Of a DNA stretch of 64,000 nt, positions 19,943 through 28,924 are shown one piece after another. Position 1 is the stretch's first letter. Every line of letters starts with the position of its first letter. Both the position numbers and the translations under genes were made by a program. A model generated the notes under the pieces. It saw only the letters and a program-made list of their open reading frames with translations. It was not told the origin of the DNA and did no database searches. The stretch lies in NCBI RefSeq assembly GCF_000419765.1, contig NZ_ATTQ01000007.1, forward strand, positions 186,001 to 250,000, in the 5' to 3' direction. This DNA comes from Rhizobium mongolense USDA 1844 (lineage in GTDB: Bacteria; Pseudomonadota; Alphaproteobacteria; Rhizobiales; Rhizobiaceae).

Positions 19943-19951
19943 GGAGGGATG

Positions 19952-20464
19952 ATGACGAAGATTTGGAGAGAAACCGGTTTTGTCGCCAACGATCCCTGGG
20001 TGATCGAGAGCGATGAGGTGAAAGCGACCGAAGATCAGAAGCCTTTGCTCGGCCTCGACGATCTGATCGCCAGGGCCGGAGAGAGCAACGATGTCGGGCT
20101 TGGTGTGCTCATCAAGCCCGCCGACGACGTCCGCAAGCTCGAGCCTCACCTCGATCGCCTCGATATCATCGCCGTTGCTTTTCCGGCATTCAGCGACGGC
20201 CGTGCCTTCAGCCATGCTTCACTGCTGCGCGAGCGACTGGGTTATGCCAACGAATTGCGGGCGGTAGGCGATGTGCTGATCGACCAGATCCCGTTGATGC
20301 TGCGCGTCGGGATCGACAGCTTCGCCGTGACCAATGAAACGGCAATCAAGCGCCTTTCCGAAAACCGGCTGCCCGGAATTCCCCATCATTATCAGCCGGC
20401 TGTGCGTGACGCGGAGGTCGGCAAGGGCTATAGTTGGCGCCGTCAGGCGAAGCCGGCGGCATAA
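19952..20464 (+). CDS. DUF934 protein of the sulfite-reductase operon
   Basis: 170-residue protein of family DUF934, regularly beside cysI and cysH in proteobacteria. Segments AVAFPAFSDGRAFSHASLLR and ELRAVGDVLIDQIPLMLRVG are the conserved core. Its biochemical role is not established to my knowledge; an accessory role in sulfate assimilation follows from context. The AGGAGGG site lies very close to the double ATG at 19949/19952. It closes the operon; cysH is not next to it here. Confidence 0.85.
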   Translation: MTKIWRETGFVANDPWVIESDEVKATEDQKPLLGLDDLIARAGESNDVGLGVLIKPADDVRKLEPHLDRLDIIAVAFPAFSDGRAFSHASLLRERLGYANELRAVGDVLIDQIPLMLRVGIDSFAVTNETAIKRLSENRLPGIPHHYQPAVRDAEVGKGYSWRRQAKPAA

Positions 20465-20500
20465 TGCCGGCTCGCCGTCTCTGGTGACGGAAGCGATGCA

Positions 20501-21712
20501 ATGAAACATTTCGAAGTGGCGGTGATCGGTGGCGGTCTCGCCGGCATGGTGGCCGCGATCGCACTCGCCCGCGGCGGCCGCAGCGTGGCGCTGATTGCCC
20601 CTCCCGCCGCGACCGAGGACCGGCGCACGACGGCGCTGATGGATCAGTCTATCCGCTTCCTCGATCGCCTGACGCTCTGGGAAAAGCTGAAGCCCGAGAC
20701 CGCGCCGCTGAAAAGCATGCGCATCATCGACGGCACACATCGCCTGCTGCGTGCACCAACCACGACGTTCCGCTCGGTCGAAGTCGGGCTCGATGCCTTC
20801 GGCTACAACTTCCCGAACAAGGCTTTGACCGACGTGCTCGAGGCGGCGGTCGCCATCGAAGGCAATATCAAGCGCTTCACTGCTTTTGCTGACAGCATTG
20901 ATATCGGCGAGAATGCCGTTTCCATTATGCTGGCGGGCGGCGAGATGCTGTCTGCAGATTTTGCTGTTGGCGCCGACGGTCGCAAGTCGAAGCTTAGGGA
21001 AAAATCCGGCATTGGTGCACGCAACTGGTCCTATCCGCAGTCGGCAATGGTGCTGAATTTCAGCCACTCGCTGCCGCACGAAAACACCTCGACGGAATTT
21101 CACACCGAATGCGGCCCCTTTACCCAGGTGCCCTTGCGCGGCAACCGCTCTAGCCTGGTCTGGGTACAGGATCCGTCGGATGCCGCCGCTGGTCTCGAAT
21201 TGTCGCTTGCCGAATTGAGCAATGGCGTCGAGGAGCGGATGCAGTCGCTGCTCGGCAAGGTGAGTGTCGAGGAAGGCGTCCAGATTTGGCCCCTTTCGGG
21301 CATGATGGCGCACCGCTTCGGCAAGGGCCGGATGGCGCTGATCGGGGAAGCCGCGCACGTCTTCCCGCCGATCGGGGCGCAAGGCCTCAATCTCAGCCTG
21401 CGCGATATTATGGCGCTGACGGATATTCTCTGCGACCGGCCCGAACTGCCGATACCAGCCGATTCGGGCGATCGGTTCGACCGTAGGCGCCGCGCCGACA
21501 TCATGACGCGAACGGTCAGCGTCGATTTGCTGAACCGCTCGCTTCTCTCGGGTTTCCTGCCGGTGCAGATGCTGCGCGCCGCGGGCCTCCACATCCTCTC
21601 GGCGTTTCCGCCGCTACGCAGCGTCGTCATGCGCGAAGGCATCGAGCCGGGCCGCGGATTGCGGGATATTCCTACTGCCTTGCGGGAAAAGTTCAGCCGG
21701 AAGAAAGGCTGA
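20501..21712 (+). CDS. UbiH/Coq6-family FAD monooxygenase
   Basis: 403-residue flavoprotein hydroxylase of ubiquinone biosynthesis. The dinucleotide motif VIGGGLAGMVAAIALA opens the protein, GADGRKSKLRE lies in the middle and RMALIGEAAHVFPPIGAQG binds the FAD ribityl chain. The common GD of this motif reads GE here, which I also recall from other rhizobial members. Which ring position it hydroxylates cannot be told. It is convergent with ccdA and 36 bases past the DUF934 gene, so it may be part of that transcript. Confidence 0.88.
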   Translation: MKHFEVAVIGGGLAGMVAAIALARGGRSVALIAPPAATEDRRTTALMDQSIRFLDRLTLWEKLKPETAPLKSMRIIDGTHRLLRAPTTTFRSVEVGLDAFGYNFPNKALTDVLEAAVAIEGNIKRFTAFADSIDIGENAVSIMLAGGEMLSADFAVGADGRKSKLREKSGIGARNWSYPQSAMVLNFSHSLPHENTSTEFHTECGPFTQVPLRGNRSSLVWVQDPSDAAAGLELSLAELSNGVEERMQSLLGKVSVEEGVQIWPLSGMMAHRFGKGRMALIGEAAHVFPPIGAQGLNLSLRDIMALTDILCDRPELPIPADSGDRFDRRRRADIMTRTVSVDLLNRSLLSGFLPVQMLRAAGLHILSAFPPLRSVVMREGIEPGRGLRDIPTALREKFSRKKG

Positions 21713-21766
21713 TCTGATCGCGATCTGTACGGCGGCTTACTCTTTGCAGGCTATGATGTGCTGCCT

Positions 21767-22516
21767 TCAGCCGATCCGCATCAGGATCGGAAAGGTCTGC
21801 TGGAACCAAATGGCAATATCGCTGACGAAACCGAAGATGAAGGCGAGCCCCGTGAGCACGAGGAAGCCTCCCATGATCTTTTCGATTGTGCCGAGATGGC
21901 GGCGGAAGCGCGCCAGAAATTTCATGAAGGCACCGGAAAAGCCGGCGGCGATCCAAAAGGGAATAGCGAGGCCGAGCGAATAGACGGCGAGGAGCCCCGC
22001 GCCGGAGCCGACGGTCTCGCGCGATGCCGCAACCCCCAAAATGGCGCCGAGCACCGGCCCGATGCAGGGCGTCCAGCCGAAGGCGAAGGCAAGTCCCATG
22101 ATATAGGCGCCTGTCAGCGTCGCCGGCTTGCCGCCGCTCTGGAAACGGGCCTCGCGCGCGAAAAGCCCAATTCGGAAGACACCGAGGAAGTTCAGCCCCA
22201 TGATGATGATGATGAGGCCGCCGACCTTTGCCAGAAGATCCAGATGCTGGCGCAGCAGCATTCCGATGCTGGAAGCGCCGGCGCCGAGCGCGACGAAGAC
22301 CGTGGCGAACCCGAGCGTGAAGAACAGCGCCGAAAACAGCACTCCGCGCCGGACATCGGGCGCAACCGCAACAGCATTGCCGCCCCGGAACTGCTCGACG
22401 GATATGCCCGCCATGTAGCAGAGATAGGGCGGAACGAGGGGAAGCACGCAGGGAGAGAGAAAGGAGAGGGCACCCGCAAGCAGGGCGCTCAACAGGGAAA
22501 TATCGGCAATCGACAC
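21767..22516 (-). CDS. ccdA: cytochrome c biogenesis protein CcdA
   Basis: 249-residue inner-membrane protein with about six helices that passes electrons from cytoplasmic thioredoxin to periplasmic thiol proteins for cytochrome c maturation. The two redox cysteines are in SFLSPCVLPLVPPY and FGWTPCIGPVLG. The start is GTG at 22516, directly after a GGAGAGA site; a longer frame to 22672 lacks a family-like N-terminus. It points away from the tRNA-Lys island. Confidence 0.92.
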   Translation of the reverse strand: MSIADISLLSALLAGALSFLSPCVLPLVPPYLCYMAGISVEQFRGGNAVAVAPDVRRGVLFSALFFTLGFATVFVALGAGASSIGMLLRQHLDLLAKVGGLIIIIMGLNFLGVFRIGLFAREARFQSGGKPATLTGAYIMGLAFAFGWTPCIGPVLGAILGVAASRETVGSGAGLLAVYSLGLAIPFWIAAGFSGAFMKFLARFRRHLGTIEKIMGGFLVLTGLAFIFGFVSDIAIWFQQTFPILMRIG

Positions 22517-22710
22517 GCATTCTCTCCGGCTGCAATCTGGCGGATGTTTAGCGCCGCAATCCACCGAATGCCAATCACCTTTTCGAGCCCCGGCAAGAAA
22601 TATGCCTAACGCGGCGAAAAAGGGAGATTTTTCGGTTGACCACAATAGGTCGCCTGCATATGTTCCGCGCACTTCCGGCCGGGGGCTGTTTTGAGTTCAA
22701 GGCGTCAAGG

Positions 22711-22786
22711 GAGAGCGTAGCTCAGCTGGTAGAGCAACTGACTTTTAATCAGTAGGTCATGGGTTCGAGCCCCATCGCTCTCACCA
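22711..22786 (+). tRNA. tRNA-Lys, anticodon TTT
   Basis: Full cloverleaf: acceptor stem GAGAGCG/CGCTCTC (7 perfect pairs), D arm GCTCAGCTGGTAGAGC, anticodon arm ACTGA-CTTTTAA-TCAGT with anticodon TTT, T arm ATGGG-TTCGAGC-CCCAT, encoded CCA at 22784-22786. Its 3' half is repeated at 29.1 and 31.8 kb, so it is the attachment site of the island that follows. Confidence 0.97.
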
Positions 22787-22791
22787 AAAAA
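22738..22791 (+). repeat. attachment repeat 1 (within tRNA-Lys)
   Basis: From the anticodon arm CTGAC to six As after CCA. It matches 31778-31831 with two mismatches in 54 bases, and its last 30 bases match 29130-29159 with one mismatch. Confidence 0.85.
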
Positions 22792-22913
22792 TCCAGCAAA
22801 AGCAATAAGTATTGTTTCAGATCTGAAACGATTTCAGTTACGAATCGCCTCGGGGGAAAATCTGGGGGAAAGTTGGCTTCACGTCTCCCCGACAATCTGG
22901 CATTCTCTGCCGC

Positions 22914-23395
22914 ATGCCAGCGCCATCGAAAGCCCGACTCCGGCCGACTCTTGTCGAGAATCCGTATTTTTCCCGCGCCCATCCAGCCGATTCGAAGAAC
23001 CCTCGCTCCATTCCGGCGATGGTCAACGTTCGCGAAAGCGCAATCACGACGCTCGCTTCGCGCGGTGTACTCGATGCGGCCCAGGTCGCCGCTGCTGATC
23101 GTTTCCGGGCGCTCTTTGAGGCTATGGGCGGCAAGGGTGCTGGTGCTTTGATTACGGTCGCGAGCATGTCGACGGCGGCAAGGCGCGCGATCCGATTTCC
23201 GAGCGGCAGGCGAACGCGGGCAAGGAACTTGCCAGATGCCGGGCGCTGCTCGGCGTCCGCATCTATGGGCTCGTGTCTGCGGTCTGCGGTGAAGGCTTTG
23301 CGCTCACTGAACTCCTGGCGAGCAAGGGCGCTGACATGCTCCGCATGGGGCTGAACGATCTTGCCGGCCTCTGGGGCATTGCAACCCGGCGATAA
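22914..23395 (+). pseudogene. phage-type DUF6456 protein, frameshifted
   Basis: Reads from MPAPSKARLRPTLVENPYF through MVNVRESAITTLA to ALFEAMGGKGAGA, then a lost base near 23147-23150 moves the frame. The second frame reads DYGREHVDGGKARDPIS and continues to GLNDLAGLWGIATRR and stop at 23395. Together they make about 160 residues, like the DUF6456-domain proteins of rhizobial prophages (from memory). It is the first gene-like segment after the tRNA-Lys repeat. Single indel, otherwise well conserved, so decay is recent. Confidence 0.7.
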
Positions 23396-23632
23396 AGCCG
23401 CGGTTTGCCTCCTGCGCGCGCCGTCAGCGCGTTTTCCGGGCTTCCTGAGGAAAGATGCCGCCTGGAGGAAATGAGCGCCCTATGCCCCGGGAGAGGCGGG
23501 CACTTTCTTATGTGTGAGGCCGATATCTCCGGCACTTGGCGCTTCCAACGCGGAAGCGCTACGGCCTTGGTTGGGAGCGCGAACCTCGCCGCGCTCTTGC
23601 GCAGTATACGTCAGCCAGCCGCCGCCTGGGAC

Positions 23633-23806
23633 CTGCTGGTCCTTTGACAAGCCAGCGTTTTCCGCCGCCTGCCGTTGGGAAATCAAAGTAGGGGTGACCC
23701 CACTTTGTTTCTGCGCATTAGCGGGCCGTGCGTCGAATTCCTTCAGCAGTTCGCCGGCTCGCCGCCGCGCTCGATTGCGTGAAGCTGGATTTTCCGCAAT
23801 TCGGTA
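23633..23806 (-). pseudogene. remnant of a phage-type DNA-binding protein
   Basis: The minus strand encodes RARRRAGELLKEFDARPANA and then TPTLISQRQAAENAGLSKDQQ-like sequence, the pattern RRAGELL...LGISKxQS known from phage and plasmid proteins of rhizobia. The frame degenerates after LSKDQ and there is no credible start or stop. Similarity is judged by eye. Confidence 0.4.
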
Positions 23807-23887
23807 ACCGATGCCACCATAAGCACTTGTCAGTTTTCTCTCTTTCACTGAAGTTGTGGCTGGCAACGTTTGAACTGTGGGGAGCAC

Positions 23888-24118
23888 ATGATTCAGCTGC
23901 GGTTTGAGGACATTTTCTTCTATCTGTTGGCAGGGATTCTCGCGATGATGGTAGCGCTTATGGCGCCCTATGTGTTTCGTTATAAGTCCATCAACGAATT
24001 ACCGAAGTGGGTGCTAATCCGGCTGACGCTGACAATTTTTCCACTCGTGTTCGCGTTCCTTCTGATCGCGATGAAGGCCAGCGAACTGCATTTGAAAGGG
24101 CCGCCCCAGTTCCCTTGA
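23888..24118 (+). CDS. small two-helix membrane protein
   Basis: 76 residues starting MIQLRFEDIFFYLLAG, with a GGGGAG ribosome site seven bases before the ATG. Two hydrophobic segments at about residues 10-28 and 46-63 predict an inner-membrane hairpin protein, and a charged loop YKSINELPKW lies between them. I recognise no family. Its frame is intact although its neighbours are broken, which suggests either recent arrival or cargo function. Confidence 0.55.
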   Translation: MIQLRFEDIFFYLLAGILAMMVALMAPYVFRYKSINELPKWVLIRLTLTIFPLVFAFLLIAMKASELHLKGPPQFP

Positions 24119-24272
24119 ACGTGCGTAACGTAACCCACAATGGTCGCTTTGGGGGCGTGACGCGACCGTGACCGAGGTCTCAAATGCGGCATGATCGGTC
24201 ACTGGTGATCTTAGGCTGTGGACGAGGCACCTTCGAGGTTAAAAGGTTGCGAAGGGTTAGCGGGGCGAGACG

Positions 24273-24655
24273 ATGGGGCAACCTATTCATGATCAAAGAG
24301 CTTCAAGGGAGGTTACCGTCCTCAAGATTGTACTCCCGTTGGCCGCTGTAGCGGTCTTCGTGTTCATCGGGGGCCTCTATCTTTGGCGACTGCATAATTT
24401 CTCCAGCACTGTCGCAACTATAGAGGCAGTCTGGCAGGAAAAGCGCCAGACACGAGGGGGCTAACGGTTGTTACTTTCGGGGAGCTAACTTTTACGAGGA
24501 TCACGGCGGACGGGAAGCCTGTGTCCTGCAGACATTCCTTCGAGATCGGTAAGCCAAGCGACAAGTTCAAAATTGGCGATAGACTGGAAATCATCCCGGC
24601 AACCGGTACATGTCAGCGAGTTGATATTGTCGGACGAAGCGATGCTGGGGCCTGA
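24273..24655 (+). pseudogene. DUF3592-like membrane protein broken at a G tract
   Basis: The first frame has a membrane segment (LKIVLPLAAVAVFVFIGGLY) and ends RQTRGG-stop at 24464. One added base in the GGGGG run at 24456-24460 would join it to a second frame reading LTVVTFGELTFTRITADGKP, then SFEIGKPSDKFKIGDRLEII, to a stop at 24655. The joined product of about 128 residues has the shape of DUF3592 proteins: one helix then a beta-rich soluble domain. It may be a true mutation, slippage-based expression or a base-calling error. Confidence 0.55.
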
Positions 24656-24912
24656 GCGTTACGGCCTGGCCTGTGGCGCCGTTGAGAGATAGCCCTGGTT
24701 CAACTTCGTCGACTGTGCTGACGAAGTTCTCTTGTCTTGATGGCCTTCCGGGTCCGCCATCGCCGCGACAAGCCCGCTGGCCGTTGTTCCTGTGGCGGCG
24801 CTCATTGGCCGACCAAAACTGTTCTACAATTTCTAGGACTTGCTCAAATCGGAAGGACAAATTTAACTTGCGCAATGTATGTATCGTGCAGCTAATACAT
24901 AGGGCGAATCAA

Positions 24913-25152
24913 ATGTTTGTCGTGTCGATACTTGATGGTGGGGACGAGCGAAACTTCCTTGCGACAGGTCTGACATTCCAAGGCGAGTCTGTGTTCATAG
25001 ATGCTGCCGGGGTAAAGCATCGATTTCGGCGTGCCGACATCTTGGAAGTCCTTCCGGTCTACGATGCTGAAGCGTGCCGTGATTTGCCGCCGCGTTGGTG
25101 CGGTTTGGCCCGGCCTTGCGACGTGATGCCTGAGAGGGCAACCCTGCAATGA
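24913..25152 (+). CDS. hypothetical protein, probably truncated
   Basis: 79 residues beginning MFVVSILDGGDERNFLATG with an AGGGCG site upstream. The first 55 residues look like a compact beta-rich domain (FQGESVFIDAAGVKHRFRRA). The last third overlaps, on the other strand, the end of a phage-type gene remnant, so the original C-terminus may have been replaced at a junction near 25060-25080. No family recognised. Confidence 0.4.
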   Translation: MFVVSILDGGDERNFLATGLTFQGESVFIDAAGVKHRFRRADILEVLPVYDAEACRDLPPRWCGLARPCDVMPERATLQ

Positions 25153-25476
25153 CCCCGGCTTCGTCGCGTATCTCTTTCACCTTGGCAGCGGTGAATATTT
25201 CCCCGGCCTCGACGCGTTCGTTGATAAGCGCCTGAACGTCGGGTTCGGTTTTCGCGATTTCAGCAAGGGCGCGTGGGGTAATGTTTGCACATTGCGCAAA
25301 CAATTCAGGATTGACGGATTTTGATATCTCAATCGCCTGATACGCGAAGCGCTGTGGAATGCCGGGAAGCCGGGACGCAGCCATCCGGTAAACCCGCCCT
25401 TGTCGCGCCGGTATTTGAAAAGCTCTTGCGCGGCGTCGACTAGCGCTAGCCCACACATTTTAACCGCCTGTCTCAT
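24995..25476 (-). pseudogene. phage-type protein with one frameshift
   Basis: Starts at the ATG at 25476, overlapping the end of the next gene upstream, and reads CGLALVDAAQELFKYRRDKG, then GGFTGWL. A shift near 25375 leads to the frame reading IPQRFAYQAIEISKSVNPEL, then ITPRALAEIAKTEPDVQALI and VEAGEIFTAAKVKEIRDEAG. The pattern resembles phage/plasmid proteins of the DUF3102 or ParB-accessory kind; this is a weak match from memory. The last residues before 24995 are probably not original coding sequence. Confidence 0.45.
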
Positions 25477-25996
25477 TCTTCTCGACCAAGGCCGGTTCCT
25501 GCTGCATTGGTTCCTCATAGTGATTGATGAACGCTTGGTGCTCATCGACCGACGCATTGATTACCGCCCTAGCGTCAGTCCCGAAGTAGTCGTGGATGAT
25601 GGAGGAGCCGCGCACAAGAATGCCGATGAAGCTGCTTAGGGTGGATGCGAGGCCTTCTGCCTCTGGCTGATCGAAGATGACAAGCTCCAAATTTTCTCCT
25701 TCGACGCGCAGATGCCGATTGGTGAGGGCGCGGATGTTGTTGTGCGTCTCATTGCACAGGCTGTTGTAGACCGAGCGATAAATGTCCTCCATGCCCGCGC
25801 GGCGGAACCGCTCGTAGACACTTAGCGGAGGGGTCAACGACAGTGCGTCAAGATCAACCCTATGCTGTGCCAGCAATGCGGCGGCCTCTGGGTTGTTCTC
25901 GAAACCCTGCAAAAACGGGTTGCCCCCTGCAACGCCATGCTGCGCAAGCTTTATCCATCCGGTCGAGTTCTGCACGGTTATTGACAGCATCATCAT
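25460..25996 (-). CDS. intact gene coupled to the dead capsid gene
   Basis: 178 residues, no frameshift. Its ATG overlaps the capsid stop (ATGA), so it belonged to the same phage operon. The middle part, with the YRSVYNSLCNETHNNIRALT stretch, looks like the helical DUF5677 fold; the FGTDARAVINASVDEH segment is also predicted helical. It is not a structural phage protein that I recognise. Position right after a capsid gene but in intact form makes it a possible accessory (moron-type) gene. Function unknown. Confidence 0.55.
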   Translation of the reverse strand: MMMLSITVQNSTGWIKLAQHGVAGGNPFLQGFENNPEAAALLAQHRVDLDALSLTPPLSVYERFRRAGMEDIYRSVYNSLCNETHNNIRALTNRHLRVEGENLELVIFDQPEAEGLASTLSSFIGILVRGSSIIHDYFGTDARAVINASVDEHQAFINHYEEPMQQEPALVEKNETGG

Positions 25997-27015
25997 CGCT
26001 CGCTGTCTTCGGTTACGACTAGCGCCTCTTCGGTCACGCTAAATTCCAGATCGCCTTCGCCAATCGCCAAGGCGGCGGCGTCGAGCGCGATAATCGTGTT
26101 TTCGGCAATCGTCGGCGCTGTCAGCCACGCCATGCTCGCAACGCCAGGCGCGGCGAGAACAGCGCGAATTCTGACTTCCTCGCGGGACAGAAAAACCAAA
26201 TCGGACGCGCCGGGAACGGCGGCTGCCAGAACGCCGAGATCGGCGGCGATTCCTGCCGCGCCGGTTTCAGCGGAAGCGGGCAAGGGCGCAACGTTGGAAA
26301 GCAAGCCTGCGGGCGTTGCCCCGGCGGCGGCGTTGGCGGAAAGCAGGGCAACATCGACCATGGCCATCACGTCGGCGGCGGTAACGGCGCGCACGAGATT
26401 TTCAAAAGTTTCCCCGGTCGCCGCGCCATTTCGCGGGTGTAGGTCGAGATAATCCCGATTTTTCCGGGGGCGGCGCTTCCCGCAACGAGCCTGCCCTTGC
26501 GAACGGGAATTTCCGAGCTTTCGCCAATGAAGCCGCCGCAATATCGTCCGGCGCTGCGCTCGGAAGCGTTACGGCTGAATTGCCACTGAAACTTAGCCGC
26601 AACGTTCCGGGGCGGCGGGCAAGCTGCGAAAAGGCGCTTAACGGTGATAAAATCGCAACCGGCCCAATCGCGTGATCGGCAAGCTCGGTGGCCCAACCAG
26701 CAACCGTTGTTTGAGCCGGGGCGGTTGCGGCTTTGAGAACGGCGCTCGGATTGGCGGCGGTTTCGAGAACGCTTCTCGCGACCGCTTCCGGGAAATTGGC
26801 TTCGACGTAGGTTTGGAAATTCTGCTTGGCTACCCGCGCCTTCAGCGAAGCCGCCATGGCCCGGATGATTTGCGCGGCGGGATCGGGTGACCGGCCCTGC
26901 CGGTTTCCCTGCCGTAGCCCAGCAATCTGCCTTTGCGCGGAATGCCGACCGATTTTGCGTGTTCAATCCGGCGGTCGAGATCGAGATATTCGGCTCGTGA
27001 AATGGCGTCAGACAT
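25993..27015 (-). pseudogene. phage major capsid protein (HK97-like), three frameshifts
   Basis: Pieces of one reading frame lie in order on the minus strand: MSDAISRAEYLDLDRRIEHA from 27015; VEANFPEAVARSVLETAANP and TTVAGWATELADHAIGPVAI from about 26890; GESSEIPVRKGRLVAGSAAP and KIGIISTYTREMAR from about 26538; NLVRAVTAADVMAMVDVALL to the stop from about 26425. The AQTTVAGWA and ISTYTRE segments are typical of prophage capsid/head proteins in rhizobia. Joined length is near 340 residues. Each junction needs a single-base change, so the gene is dead by small indels rather than deletion. Confidence 0.65.
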
Positions 27016-27043
27016 AAAAAATGCCCCTTAAAGATTGAGGGGC
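27016..27043 (-). terminator. hairpin with T run before the capsid remnant
   Basis: On the minus strand GCCCCT...AGGGGC is followed by ATTTTTT and then the capsid ATG. It could end an upstream phage transcript, or the AAGGGG arm could be the capsid ribosome site. Confidence 0.4.
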
Positions 27044-27971
27044 GTCATCGATCGAAATTCGTGCCGTCCCGTCGGCCCGTCCCAAGGAAGAATTGCCTGA
27101 AACTGTATCATCATCTCCCCGCTTTGGCCAGCAGTATGCAATTATAGCATAGCTAAAGGAAGTCAGAGAATGTCAATGGAGGGTTGCATCCGATGGCGTT
27201 TCGGTTGGAAGGAACCCCGAATAATTTTTCAGCGGGTTCTCGCAAAAGGAAGAGGGGGCGGTCAGGAACCGGGTATGGCCTACTTTTCGAACTCACCGCC
27301 CCGGGATGCAACCGTCCCGCGTATTTGACCAAGCGTGTGGCATTTAATTGCCGCCGCCTTAGGTTTTTAGCCATACTAAATGTGCATATCTCATCAGCAG
27401 TACGGTGACCGCGATCTAGACCGAACGCCGCGAGAGTGGGCGTGGCCTTGGCTGGCGATCAAGTGGGGCGGCGGTATTGCGCCAATTCCAGTCATTGACA
27501 GCAGGTGCAACAAATGGCCGGATTCGACCCTTCTCAGACCTTGCCGCGGAGAAGTTGACGACAAGTCCAGACCCCGTTGCGGTCGTTCAGTGCCCATCGT
27601 AGCACGACGCTGTGCATTGCCTCGGAGGCCCACGCATCCTCCATCCGACGGAAGGCTACTCCATTTGAGCGAGACACGCGGAACGTGGCTCGGCGCGCTA
27701 ATTGTGGTATCTTAGTTGAAGAGGCAGTTGCTCATGCGTCGGCTACGGCATGAGCTTGGAGGGGTCCGGGGCATCGGCGATCGAAGATGCAGCCTCGTCC
27801 CAGGCGCTGTCGCAGCCAATCGGGCTGACTTACGACCGCACGCTTGATCTCGATCTGGGGAACAGGCGCTCGGTGAAACCACACACGTCTCGAGCGCAAG
27901 CAGGTCGCCTCTAAATCTGCGGCGGCGCTGAGCATCGGCTTGGATCCATCGCTCGCACCATGGAGGAACCA
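27044..27971. other. gene-poor stretch
   Basis: No convincing coding region on either strand. A 10-base inverted pair GGTTGCATCC / GGATGCAACC at about 27182 and 27303 encloses 110 bases with no gene. The last bases carry the ribosome site GGAGGAA of the next gene. Confidence 0.5.
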
Positions 27972-28526
27972 ATGAAACCCACAATCGCGGCATGCGCCGC
28001 AGCGATGACACCTGTCAAAACAGCGCTTCTCTCCGGATTACTCCTGGGCTTAGCTCCTGGAGTCGTCCTCGGACAGCCGATCGAAAAGAAGGGGACCACG
28101 CCCTATGTCACGCATTTCGTTTTTCGGCCTTTGATGAGCATTGACATTCCCGGAGTCGGTACGGCCACCGCGCTGGAGGCGGTCGGGACCACCGAAAATA
28201 TGAAGGGAGAGGCGATGCTCGACAAGATGTCAGCACATTGCACGGCGGTAAGTGTTGCTTCGGGCGACAAGAACTACATTGATGGCGCTTGTGTGCTGGC
28301 CGATCGGGACGGCGACAAGATCTTCTCGACCTTCGATACACGCGATCTCGACAAGTCGCAGCCGGAAATGGATTGTGGCACCCATATTATCACCGGCGGC
28401 ACCGGCAAGTACGCGGGCATCACGGGGCGTGAGCCCTTTGCTTGTATAGCGATGCCTGCGCTGGCTGGTCCCGGCGGCTATACTGCGATGGACATCCCGC
28501 ATAACACGACGTGGGAGATCAAATGA
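27972..28526 (+). CDS. secreted protein of unknown function
   Basis: 184 residues with a signal peptide: MKPTIAACAAA start, a hydrophobic stretch TALLSGLLLGLAPGVVLG and likely cleavage near GQP. The start at 27972 follows a GGAGGAA site. The mature part is beta-rich with glycine turns (THIITGGTGKYAGITG, GPGGYTAMDIPHNTTWEIK-like ending) and three or four cysteines, reminiscent of small barrel proteins. It has its own strong terminator. An intact, exported single-gene unit inside a decayed island is a good candidate for cargo. Confidence 0.7.
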   Translation: MKPTIAACAAAMTPVKTALLSGLLLGLAPGVVLGQPIEKKGTTPYVTHFVFRPLMSIDIPGVGTATALEAVGTTENMKGEAMLDKMSAHCTAVSVASGDKNYIDGACVLADRDGDKIFSTFDTRDLDKSQPEMDCGTHIITGGTGKYAGITGREPFACIAMPALAGPGGYTAMDIPHNTTWEIK

Positions 28527-28591
28527 CAGGAACCTTGATGTCCTATCGCAAACTCGGCGGCCGACAACCGGTCCCAACAAGGTTGAATGAG

Positions 28592-28619
28592 AGCCCGGCC
28601 CGACAGCCGGGCTTTTTTC
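28592..28619 (+). terminator. terminator after the secreted-protein gene
   Basis: Perfect 8-base stem AGCCCGGC / GCCGGGCT with a CCGACA loop followed by a run of Ts. Confidence 0.85.
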
Positions 28620-28924
28620 TGCACGGGATCAATGGCTGATGAAGCACAGTAGACCTAGCACAAGAATCTTTGGGACGTCCTCAGCCTTGCCCTGCAAATC
28701 GCAGGGGCCATTGGGGCGTCAATGTCCGTTCGTTGTTCATCTGCGTCATTCACCTGGCTCGAACAGATGACCACTTTCCACCCATTGCTGCCATTCGATC
28801 TGACGCGGGCGAACGGCAGCAATTGGGCCGTAAGCTGCTGTACTACCGAATACAGCGGGCGCGGACGCTGCATTGAACGATTTCGGGGGAAGCAACCAGG
28901 GCGCAAAACTGGAGGAACTGAACC
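28620..28924. other. no gene seen
   Basis: Short frames on both strands have no ribosome site or family-like content. The final 60 bases read as an open frame ending GAKLEELNHG just before the next small ORF, so part of a former gene may lie here. Confidence 0.4.
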
